Source of the DNA: Cohnella rhizosphaerae
GTDB taxonomy: Bacteria > Bacillota > Bacilli > Paenibacillales > Paenibacillaceae
Length of the DNA: 64,000 nucleotides
Assembly: GCF_029525575.1 (NCBI RefSeq)
Contig: NZ_JAPDIA010000007.1
Location: 558,001-622,000 of the forward strand
Direction: 5' to 3'
A model generated the notes under the pieces. The model was not told the DNA's origin and did not search any database. It saw only the letters and a list, made by a program, of their open reading frames with translations. The position numbers were made by a program, and so were the translations under genes. This document shows, one piece after another, positions 54,288 to 62,447 of the stretch. The first letter of the stretch is position 1; each line of letters starts with the position of its first letter.

Positions 54288-54914
54288 TTAAGGAATCTCA
54301 AATCCTTCTACAGGTTCCATGGGTTTGAAGTAACCCTTTATGCAATTCGGGTTCAAGACGCAAATTTGAATATGATTTTTCTCCTTGAAGCCCGCTCCTG
54401 GATATAGCTCCCTACCTTCAAAAAATACGCCTCGGACTGAATCATACGGATTTTGTCCAGTTTCTTTATTGTATTCATGTACGGCTTGGATCACGGCACA
54501 GTCCAAATAACGTCTTAGCAGGTCCTTGCTTTCATTGCCGGTTCCGTACTTATTAACTGGCATTGGAGCACCAAGGTTTTCAAATTTGATTTTTAGTATC
54601 TCGTAGCCTCTTTTTAAAACATCTAACGAACTCTGCTCCAATAAGTTCAAGCAATGTCCCAAATCAATAATAGCTCCAACCGAAGCAGGTTCTTGGATAG
54701 GTTTTCTTGATCGGCCGGGGGAATCCTTTAGCATTTGAGCGTAATCAATGGCACGCTGAGGGTTGTTTTCCCAGAAGTAAATGCCGGGACCGAGCCAGTC
54801 GTAATCATTGTCGCTGGAACGCATTTTATCGTTATGCAGCAAAATTTGATCAGCGACGGTTTTATCGCAGCCATGAAAGCCAAGTACAAAATTCGGTAAA
54901 TTGGAATACATCAT
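54288..54914 (-). CDS. ADP-ribosyltransferase-fold-like protein, probable toxin of a two-gene module
   Basis: A 208-residue protein, AT-richer than its neighbours. The N-terminus (LGFHGCDKTVADQILLHN) and then WLGPGIYFWENNPQRAIDYA resemble the His and Tyr elements of the PARP-like ADP-ribosyltransferase fold (families near DUF3990). The C-terminus is RGVFFEGRELYPGAGFKEK, then HIQICV. Its start (ATGATG, 54914) overlaps the stop of a 51-residue upstream gene, as in toxin-antitoxin pairs. Enzymatic activity and target are inferred from the fold pattern only; other NAD-using or structural roles are possible. Confidence 0.6.
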   Translation of the reverse strand: MMYSNLPNFVLGFHGCDKTVADQILLHNDKMRSSDNDYDWLGPGIYFWENNPQRAIDYAQMLKDSPGRSRKPIQEPASVGAIIDLGHCLNLLEQSSLDVLKRGYEILKIKFENLGAPMPVNKYGTGNESKDLLRRYLDCAVIQAVHEYNKETGQNPYDSVRGVFFEGRELYPGAGFKEKNHIQICVLNPNCIKGYFKPMEPVEGFEIP

Positions 54915-55067
54915 TTTTCTTGATATTGTGGCGTAAGCTTGCCTTCCTTATCAACGATGCCTGCCTTTTGTAAGAACTCCAAGGAATCCTTACGCGGTTC
55001 GGCACTGATTTTTTTTAATGTACTCATCCATGTCACGAATGTACTTTTTCATTTCGGCTGTTGTCAT
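54911..55067 (-). CDS. Small antitoxin-like protein, 51 residues (one apparent frameshift)
   Basis: ATG 55067 has AGGTGG about seven bases upstream. As written the frame breaks in T8 (55009-55016). Removing one T gives MTTAEMKKYIRDMDEYIKK, then SLEFLQKAGIVDKEGKLTPQ and a stop that overlaps the next start. The LQKAGIxDxxGxLTPxY end is a pattern seen in many small proteins encoded beside toxin-like genes. Together with the ADP-ribosyltransferase-like gene it forms a compact AT-rich island. Confidence 0.6.
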
Positions 55068-55097
55068 GCTATCCACCTCACAAGACAGATTAATTCA

Positions 55098-55108
55098 ATT
55101 ATAACATA
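55098..55108 (-). promoter_or_regulatory. Extended -10 promoter of the two-gene module
   Basis: On the minus strand TATGTTATAAT contains TGn before TATAAT (55103-55098), about 30 bp before the small gene. The -35 region is weak. Confidence 0.6.
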
Positions 55109-55201
55109 GAAGAAATCATCTACCTATGGGCTACATGATTAGAGTGCCCAGAATTTAAGAAAGGGTAAAGCGCTCTGTGGATGACAGCAGTTTTTGCGGT
55201 T

Positions 55202-57238
55202 CTACGGTCGTCCGGCCTCCTCCGTCCGAATTAGAAGACACTCCCACACCTCCAGCTTCGGAATGTCGATAACCGCAGCACCTTCCTCCTCGCTATAACA
55301 CAGCGCGTCCTCCGCGATCAGCCTGCGCACGCCGACGACGCGGCGGCCGGGTAGCCGCAGCTTCAGCGAGAGATCGTGCAGCGGGAGGTTGGTGGCGAGC
55401 GGCCTTCTGCCGGCGCCATTGACCAGGTGGACCAAGACGTATTCGTCCCGCTCGAACAGCGTGAGCTGCAGGCCCTGGTAATTGGTGACTTCCACGAGCT
55501 TATCCGCACCCAGCGCCAGGTCGATCGCGTTGGCGAGCAGCTGGTAATGCTCGCCGAGCTTGAACTCGTTGAGCATGCCGCTGAGCGAGAACGGGAAGTA
55601 CAGGAAGCCCCCGAGTCCGCTCGGGCGATGCAGCGCCAGCGGCAGGTCGGTGCGGATCACGGGCAGCGACGCGCGTTCGGGCGGCGCGCCCACGCATTCG
55701 AGCGGCGCGAACGGCGGGACGAGCGTCGCCAGCACCCGGGTCTCCGCCGTCGGCTGAGCATAATAGACGGCGCCCCGCAGCGCGAGCAGCTCCGTGTCCG
55801 CTAGCCCGGCCTGGAGCGGATTGTCCGCGCCCTCGAACCGCAGGTAGGCGGCCGACAGCAGTTCGCCGGCTGCGCCTTGATCGCGAACGCCGAGCAGGTC
55901 CCGCCACGCGGGATAGTCGGCGGCATCGCCCTCGGCGATGACGTGACCGCCTGCAGCGGCATAGCCGGCCAACGTGGCGGCCATGCCTTCGGTCAGCGCC
56001 AGACCCTCCGGCGCGATCAGCGCCTTGTAGCGCGACAACCGCTCCGGCGTCGCCTGCTCCTCGAGCAGCACGTCGAACGGGATCTGGCGGTTGATGAGGC
56101 CGTCCGCCCAGCCTTCGGCAGCTGCGTTCGCCGTCCATAGAAGGGCGACCTGCGCCAGCGTCTCTGCGCCGTCCATGTACGGTTCCACCTGGGCGAAGTC
56201 GCGGTTGAGCGCCGCGACCGTCTCCAAAATCCGCTTGTCGCCGATCGTCTCCGGGATGCCGGTGAGCGAATGCCAGATGCTGCCCCCGTGCGCCGGAATC
56301 TGCGACAGCCAGAACCGGTATTCCGCCGGCGGCAGGCCGGTGTGCCGCCACTCCATCCCCGGGCTGGAGTGGACGATGCCGAGCGGCGCGGGAACGTCGT
56401 GCGCGGAGCGGCCGAGCTTGATGCTGAGCGCCGGTTTCCAGAACTCCGGAATCTTCCGGTGACCCTCCGACAGGACATCCTGCGGCTCCGTGCATAAGAG
56501 ATCGGTCGTCTGCAGACGGTCGTACAGGTTGTCCTTGTACAGGTTGTAGTACAGAATCATCTGGACTTCCGGCCGCTTGCCCTTAATAAAGCGATACATC
56601 TTGTCCATGTTGTCCCGGATGCACGTCGAAGGCCAGTCCGCCGCGAAGGACGCCGGGTCCGCCGGCAGCGGCACGCCGTACAGCCGCTCGTATTTGCGCT
56701 TGCAGATGCCGCACCAGCAAGGGAGGAAGTGCGGCGCGTTAAAAAAAACGGCGTCCACGTCGTACCGCGACAGCACCTCGTCCAGCACCGGGACGGCGAC
56801 GTCTTCGTTGCGGTAGCCCGCGTTGAGGCAGGTGCTCATGAGAAGCGACCATGCGCCGGGGCGGTGCGCGCCGATGATCTCCGGCTGTCCGTCCGGCTTG
56901 CGCACGAACCACCCCGGCCGTTTCAGGTAGACGATGTCGTCCGTTTTGCTGAAGTCGAGGCGGGCGATGAAGCGGATGCCCTCATCGTGGCAGGCGTCTA
57001 CGACCCCTTTCAGCAGATCGAAGTCCTGCGGCAAATATTCGTTGACATGATGGCCCTCCACCTCGGAAGGGTACCAGGCATAGATGCCGCCGACGTTGAA
57101 CACGAGCGCGGTCGCTCCGAGCTCCTTCATCTGGCGCGCCAGGCGGCGAGGCTCGATCAGATGCGTGTCCTTTACCTGAAGATTCGTCTGTATGATGCGC
57201 TGGGGCTTGTGCCACCAGCCGCGTTCGTTGTTTTCCAA
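55202..57238 (-). CDS. Putative glycoside hydrolase, GHL6-like with beta-galactosidase-trimerisation-like domain
   Basis: A 678-residue protein with no signal peptide. The start is TTG 57238, ten bases after GGAGG; the frame is open upstream, but only inside the permease gene. The first 350 residues look like a (beta/alpha)8 barrel of the 'hypothetical glycosyl hydrolase 6' group (IIQTNLQVKDTHLIEP, TALVFNVGGIYAWYPSEVEGH, ACHDEGIRFIARLDFSKTDD, KRPGWFVRKPDGQP). A glutamine-amidotransferase-like domain (YKALIAPEGLALTEGMAATL) and a C-terminal beta domain follow. It is third in a permease operon, so it presumably acts on the imported sugar; alpha-L-fucosidase- or beta-galactosidase-like action is a guess. 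Confidence 0.78.
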   Translation of the reverse strand: MENNERGWWHKPQRIIQTNLQVKDTHLIEPRRLARQMKELGATALVFNVGGIYAWYPSEVEGHHVNEYLPQDFDLLKGVVDACHDEGIRFIARLDFSKTDDIVYLKRPGWFVRKPDGQPEIIGAHRPGAWSLLMSTCLNAGYRNEDVAVPVLDEVLSRYDVDAVFFNAPHFLPCWCGICKRKYERLYGVPLPADPASFAADWPSTCIRDNMDKMYRFIKGKRPEVQMILYYNLYKDNLYDRLQTTDLLCTEPQDVLSEGHRKIPEFWKPALSIKLGRSAHDVPAPLGIVHSSPGMEWRHTGLPPAEYRFWLSQIPAHGGSIWHSLTGIPETIGDKRILETVAALNRDFAQVEPYMDGAETLAQVALLWTANAAAEGWADGLINRQIPFDVLLEEQATPERLSRYKALIAPEGLALTEGMAATLAGYAAAGGHVIAEGDAADYPAWRDLLGVRDQGAAGELLSAAYLRFEGADNPLQAGLADTELLALRGAVYYAQPTAETRVLATLVPPFAPLECVGAPPERASLPVIRTDLPLALHRPSGLGGFLYFPFSLSGMLNEFKLGEHYQLLANAIDLALGADKLVEVTNYQGLQLTLFERDEYVLVHLVNGAGRRPLATNLPLHDLSLKLRLPGRRVVGVRRLIAEDALCYSEEEGAAVIDIPKLEVWECLLIRTEEAGRP

Positions 57239-57267
57239 AATAAATCGACCTCCAGCGTTCGTAATAT

Positions 57268-58144
57268 TCAGCCCTTCACCGAGCCGAGCATGATGCCCTT
57301 CGCGAAGTGCTTTTGCAGAAACGGATAAACGAGCAGGATCGGCGCCATCGCCAGCATGATGGAGGCCATGCGGATCGTCTCCTGCGGGACCGAGCGCTCG
57401 TCGCCGCCGGCGCCGGCCATCCCGGCGTTGTCCGAGTCGATAACGAGCGTTTTGACGAGCACCTGCAGCGTCCACTTTTTGGCGTCGGAAAGATAGATGA
57501 GGGCGTTGAAGTACGTGTTCCAGTGGGAAACGGCGAAAAACAGCGTGAACGCCGCGACCGCCGGCATGGACAGCGGCAGGACGACGCGCAGGAAGACGCC
57601 GATGTCGGAGCAGCCGTCGATACGTGCCGCATCCTCCAGCTCCGAAGGGAGCGACTCGAGGAAGCTTTTGATGATGATCAGGCTCCAGGCGTTGGTCAGC
57701 ACCGGCCAGATGAGCGCCCAGTACGAGTTCAGCAGCCCGAGGTTTTGCACCAGCAGGTAGTTCGGCACGATGCCCGCGCTGAAGACGAGCGTGAAGATGA
57801 CGAAGCCCATCATGGGGCCGCGTCCCGGCACGTCCTTCTTCGTCAGCGCGTAGGCGAGCGAGAAGGTGACGATCAGATTCAGCACCGTGCCGACGGCGGT
57901 GATGAAGACCGTGCTTTTCAGCGCGTTGGCGAAGCTGTCCGTCGACAAAATGTAGGAATAGGCGGCCAGCGACCATTTCTCCGGGAAAAGATAGAAACGA
58001 AGCGGCACGTACACTTCAGGGTCCGTGAACGAAACGCTGAACACGTACAGGAACGGGAATACGCAGACGAGGGAAATGACGGCGAGCAGCGTATAGTTGA
58101 TCCAATCGAACGCCGTCATCTTTTTTGCGCGAAACGAAACTCAT
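57268..58144 (-). CDS. ABC transporter permease, LplC/YtcP-like (one apparent frameshift)
   Basis: About 291 residues. The true start is probably ATG 58144 with GGAGGAGG upstream; one T must be removed from T6 (58121-58126), giving MSFVSRKKMTAFDWINYTLL. As written only the ATG at 58119 is in frame. Six membrane segments are predicted (LLAVISLVCVFPFLYVFSVS; MASIMLAMAPILLVYPFL). The EAA loop is ELEDAARIDGCSDIGVFLRV. It is the second permease of a complex-carbohydrate importer with the LplB-like protein. Confidence 0.93.
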
Positions 58145-58168
58145 GGCGGTATGCCTCCTCCCGGCGGG

Positions 58169-59122
58169 TCAGTAGATGCCTTCCTGGCCGGATTTTTTGA
58201 CGATATAATTCGATGTCATCACGAGCACGAAGCCGACGACGCCCTTGAACATGCCGACCGTCACGCCGGTGCTGATCTGTCCGCGCAGGATGCCCTGCGT
58301 ATACGCGTACGTGTCGAACACCTCCGCCACTTGCATGACCAGCGGATTCATCATCAGGAGCATCTGCTCGAAACCGACGTCGGCCATCTGGCCGAGGCGC
58401 AGGATGAGCAGGATGAGGATCGTCGGGCGAATGGCGGGCAGCGTGATGTGCCAAATCTGGCGGAAACGGCTTGCGCCGTCGACGACCGCGGCTTCGTACC
58501 GCTGCGGATCGACGCCCGCCATGGCGGCGAGGAAGATGATCGTGCCCCAGCCGGCTTCCTTCCACATCGTCTGCGCCGTGATGAGACCCCAGAAATACTT
58601 CGATTCGGACAGGAAGCTGATCGGCTCGTGTCCGGCTTCGCCGATGAGCTTGTTGACGATGCCGACGTCGGTGGACAGGACGAAAAAGGTCATGCTCGCC
58701 ACGACGACCCAGGACAGGAAGTGCGGCAGGTAAACGATGGATTGGTTGAAGCGCTTGAAGGCGCCGTGCCGCACCTCGTTCAGCATGAGGGCGAGCAGGA
58801 TGGGCAGCGGGAACATGAAGACGAGCCCGAAGACGTTGATGGCGAACGTGTTGCGGAGCATGATGTAGAAGTTGCGGTCGGCGAACAGGTCGGCAAAATG
58901 CTTGAAGCCCACCCACTCGCTGCCCGCGAAGCCCGAATAGGGATTGTAGTCCTTGAACGCGAGCAGCAGACCCCACAGCGGGGTGAGCTTGAACAAAATA
59001 AAAAACAGTACGCCCGGCAGCGCGAGCACATACATCGCCCGATGCTTGACGATGCGCGCGCCAAGCCTGGACCAATAGCTTTTTTCCTTTCGGATCGGCA
59101 ATGCGGTGAGCGCCTTCTCCAT
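58169..59122 (-). CDS. ABC transporter permease, LplB/YteP-like
   Basis: A 317-residue protein, first gene of the minus-strand operon. GAGGTG is nine bases before ATG 59122. It starts with a cytoplasmic N-terminus and has MYVLALPGVLFFILFKLTPLWG, then YNPYSGFAGSEWVGFKHFADLF, SIVYLPHFLSWVVVASMTFFVL, and an EAA loop at YEAAVVDGASRFRQIWHITLP. No binding protein or ATPase is next to it. The LplA-like protein at 50175 is the likely partner. Confidence 0.94.
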   Translation of the reverse strand: MEKALTALPIRKEKSYWSRLGARIVKHRAMYVLALPGVLFFILFKLTPLWGLLLAFKDYNPYSGFAGSEWVGFKHFADLFADRNFYIMLRNTFAINVFGLVFMFPLPILLALMLNEVRHGAFKRFNQSIVYLPHFLSWVVVASMTFFVLSTDVGIVNKLIGEAGHEPISFLSESKYFWGLITAQTMWKEAGWGTIIFLAAMAGVDPQRYEAAVVDGASRFRQIWHITLPAIRPTILILLILRLGQMADVGFEQMLLMMNPLVMQVAEVFDTYAYTQGILRGQISTGVTVGMFKGVVGFVLVMTSNYIVKKSGQEGIY

Positions 59123-59507
59123 GATCCGAAGCACCTCGTTTCCGTCCGTTGGCGGACCTAATCTGATCTGCCTCCATTGTAGGCGCGCGTCGATCAGCGG
59201 AATACGGACATAAATTGAAAAGGACCGGCCGCGGCGGCCGGTCCTGCATCGATGCAATTGATGTCCGCGCGACGCGGCGGGCGGGGGACGAAAGAGCCCG
59301 GCATGGCGCGGGTTGATCCGCGTCGGATCGGAGATCTGGCGGGCGGCGGTAAAGAAATGTCCGGTGAGCGGGGGCGCATAAATGCGTAATTCGCGGTTCA
59401 TCGCGATCAGTGAAGAAGCGCAGTTCGGACCTCGTTCGCCATCTCCGTATGCGCAAGGCCCGCAGTCAGTGCTCCGCCCGCCGCCTCGCATACACCCCGC
59501 TATAGCT
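59123..59507. other. 385-bp region between the permease operon and the IS element
   Basis: It holds the upstream region of the LplB-like gene. At 59459-59504 is the sequence CCCGCAGTCAGTGCTCCGCC, CCTCGCATAC; a near copy (CCCGCAGTCAACGCCCCGCC, CCCTCGCATATG) appears just beyond the right IS end at 60779. So the IS sits inside a pre-existing intergenic repeat. No gene is seen. Confidence 0.6.
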
Positions 59508-60763
59508 CAAATTTGTACGCCTGTTGATTATCAAAAAAATGGTAGCAAAAAAGACCGCTCATTCCTGTAAAGTGTTTGTACCCCTACAAACCTTACGGAA
59601 GGTGAGACGGTCTCATGAACTATCGTACAATGTTCGCCCCTATTCTTCAATCCTTCATTCCTAACGAAGAGATTCAACCTCTGTTACAGCAGGCCAATTA
59701 TGTCGATACAGCAAGGAAATTTACAGTCTACGAGCTCTTTATTTTTCTTGCTGAAGCGGCGCTTGGGCAATGGGATGGCTATCGGGACGGAGAAAAGCGG
59801 ATGGTCGCCTGTGGGCTGCGCCAAGCGGATCACTCTACGATCTCCAAAAAAGCGAAAGAGGTTCCGTTCAGCGTCTTTAAGCAACTGCTTCATCTGTTGA
59901 TTCGTAAATGCAATCGCTCCACGCGCCGGCGTCTTCGGCTTCCGAAAGAACCGCTGGCGGTCGATTCCACGACCATTTCCGCCGGTCACAATCGACTGCC
60001 TTGGGCGCCATCGGCCAAAGGAGAGAAGAGCGGCATTAAGCTGCACGTATCTTTGTTGACAGAGACCGGCGAACTCCATCGTGTAACGGAATCGACGGGA
60101 AAACAGCATGATTCGACCATATGCAGTAGGGTAACAGACCCAAATTTCATTCTGGTTGCGGATCGTGCATACGGAAAGCATAAGCAATTTGATACCTACA
60201 TGGAGCAGGAGCAACGGCAGTATTTTGTCATCCGGGTGAGATACAACACGTTCCTGCATGAGCCTGTTTATCGCGATCGAAAACGTCCCTACAAACATAC
60301 GATTGAGCAAGATTTGACCTGCCAACTCGGAACAAAGGCGCGCTTGACCCGCCATCGATTTCGGGTCGTGAAGCTAAAGGATCCCCAAGGCAACCCGGTT
60401 GTTCTCGTGACCAACTTGCACCGTCCCTCGGCGGAGAAAATTGCAGAAATCTACCGACAACGGTGGCAAATCGAAGTATTTTTTCGATGGATTAAACAGC
60501 ATTTGAATGTGCCCAAACTATTTGGAAGGACACCGAATGCCGTTTACGGACAATTATATACCGCCTTGATCGTATACGTGCTGCTTCAGTACGTGTATGT
60601 GCAGGGAAATAGCCAGGTTCACCCCAGCGCACGGTTGTCTTTTGCGGCGTTTGACCGACTAATCAGCTTGGCTGCCTTGCCTCCCGAATGGGTGGTTTAT
60701 TTGGCTCACCATTTATCACTACCATGACCTAGATACTGGTAAATCAACAGGCGTACAAATTTG
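59508..60763 (+). mobile_element. Complete IS4-family insertion sequence, about 1256 bp
   Basis: Perfect 22-bp terminal inverted repeats lie at 59508-59529 and 60742-60763 (outer end CAAATTTGTACGCCTGTTGA). One intact transposase gene fills the element. The flanks both contain CGCTAT next to the ends (59498-59503; 60764-60769), a possible imperfect target duplication. The element is more AT-rich than the surrounding DNA. It separates the response regulator/kinase pair from the permease operon. Confidence 0.93.
59615..60727 (+). CDS. IS4-family DDE transposase
   Basis: A 370-residue intact transposase. The DDE residues are in LAVDSTTIS, ILVADRAYGKH and the YREK motif IYRQRWQIEVFFRWIKQHL (Y-x2-R-x3-E-x6-K). 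Its length is normal for IS4-type elements. The start is ATG 59615 with GGAAGGTGAG upstream. No frameshift is present, so the element may be active. Confidence 0.95.
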   Translation: MNYRTMFAPILQSFIPNEEIQPLLQQANYVDTARKFTVYELFIFLAEAALGQWDGYRDGEKRMVACGLRQADHSTISKKAKEVPFSVFKQLLHLLIRKCNRSTRRRLRLPKEPLAVDSTTISAGHNRLPWAPSAKGEKSGIKLHVSLLTETGELHRVTESTGKQHDSTICSRVTDPNFILVADRAYGKHKQFDTYMEQEQRQYFVIRVRYNTFLHEPVYRDRKRPYKHTIEQDLTCQLGTKARLTRHRFRVVKLKDPQGNPVVLVTNLHRPSAEKIAEIYRQRWQIEVFFRWIKQHLNVPKLFGRTPNAVYGQLYTALIVYVLLQYVYVQGNSQVHPSARLSFAAFDRLISLAALPPEWVVYLAHHLSLP

Positions 60764-60829
60764 CGCTATTCTGCAACGCCCGCAGTCAACGCCCCGCCCG
60801 CCCCCTCGCATATGCCTCGCTTCGCACGT

Positions 60830-62447
60830 TCAGGTCGACCTGCGGCCGCGCGCGAATTCCGAAGGCGTCATGCCGGTCTTCTTCTTGAACGTCTTGAAAA
60901 AATAGCTGGCGCTGTTGAAGCCGCACAAGGCGGCGATGTCCTTCATGTCCTCGCGCCCGTCCTCCAAGTACGCCTTGGCCCGCTCGAGGCGGGCGTCGGA
61001 CAAATATTCGGCGAAGCCGATTTTGACCTCGTTCTTAAACAGGGTGCTCAGGTAAGCGCCGCTGATGCCGATCCGCTCCGCCACCTCGGTGAGCGAGATG
61101 CTGTCCGCGAGATGGCTGCGGATATAACGAATCGCCTCCGCGGTATATCCGGAGTAGTGTCCCCCTTCGTCGGCCTGCAGCAGCTCGAAGTACCGCGCGA
61201 ACAGCGAACGGAACCAAGCCTTGACCTCCTCCAGCGTCTCGAAGGCGGCGAGCCGCTCGTGCGGCGGAACCGCGTCCGCATAGAGCGCTCCCAGCTCCAG
61301 GCCATGCTCGCGGATGGCCCGGTGCAGCAGGCTGAGCAGGTCGTTGAACAGCAGCTGGGAGCCGGCCATGCTGAGCGCTGACGTCTTGACGCGCTCGAAC
61401 AGGCGATCCAGTATCGCGAGCAGGCCGGCGGCGTTCCGCGTTTTCAGACAGGCGAGCATGTCCTTCTCCGTCCCGATCTCAAGCCCCGCCAACGCTTCGT
61501 TGTCTTGCACGATGGACGCGCTTCGCAGCACGACGTTTTTCCCCAGGTGAAAACGGTCCTGCATCTGCTTTTCCGCCTGCTTGTAGCTGTGCGGGATCTG
61601 GGCGGGCGTCGCGCAGGTCGGCCCGATGCTGAAGCTGGCGGAGAGATTCAGGAAGGTTCGCAGACAGCTCGCGATGCGGGAGATCGCTTCGCCGACGGCG
61701 AGCGACAGCGCGGTCTCGCTGCGGACGTTGGGGAACGAGAACAGAAGCACGAACCTGTCGCCGCCGATGTGGCCGACCGCGCCGTTGCCGAGCTCCCCCC
61801 GCGATCTCTTCGACGATGTTCAGAATGGAGAAGCGCTCCAGCTCGGCCGCCTTGAGCGTCGCGCGGGACTGCCGGGACCGGTAATCGTCGATCGAGAGGA
61901 TGACGGGGATGAGCTGCTTCGTATCCAGCTTCAAATCCAGCATGCGGATATGATGGCCGATCTCCTCGGGGCTGCGGTAGAACCCGGCGATCAACTCGGT
62001 GATGAACCGGGTGCGCAGCGCCAGCCGCTGGTTCGCGTCCGTTCGCTCGCCGTCCGTCCCCTGCGGCCGGGCGTCGAGCAGCGCCTTGACGCTGGCGAGC
62101 GCCTCGGCCAGCGCGGACGCGTTCAGCCGGTGCTTAAGCAAATAGTCGACGGCGCCGTTCTGCAGCGTGCCCTTCACGTAGTCGAAGTCGTCGTAGTTGC
62201 TCAGCACGATCATTTTGATGCCCGGATAGCGGCGCGCAAGCTCGGACGAGAGCTGCAGGCCGTCCATGACGGGCATGCGCAGATCGGAGACGATCAGATC
62301 GGGTCGCTCGCGCTCGATCAGCGCCAGCGCTTCGGCGCCGTTCGCGGCTTCGCCGCATAGCGCGAAGCCGTGCTGCCGCCAGTCCGACATCAGCTTCAGA
62401 TTCGTCCGCACGAGCAATTCGTCGTCTACCAGCAGCGCTTTATACAT
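60830..62447 (-). CDS. YesN-type response regulator, receiver plus AraC DNA-binding domain (one apparent frameshift)
   Basis: About 538 residues after removal of one C from C6 (61795-61800). The receiver is residues 1-120 (YKALLVDDELLVRTNL; DLIVSDLRMPVMDG; YLLKHRL, in which the usual K-P is K-H). A long middle region follows. The C-terminal AraC pair is ISLTEVAERIGISGAYLSTLFKN and DIAALCGFNSASYFFKTFKKK. The start overlaps the end of the kinase gene by eight bases, so translation is coupled. It most likely once read on into the permease operon now beyond the IS. Confidence 0.92.
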
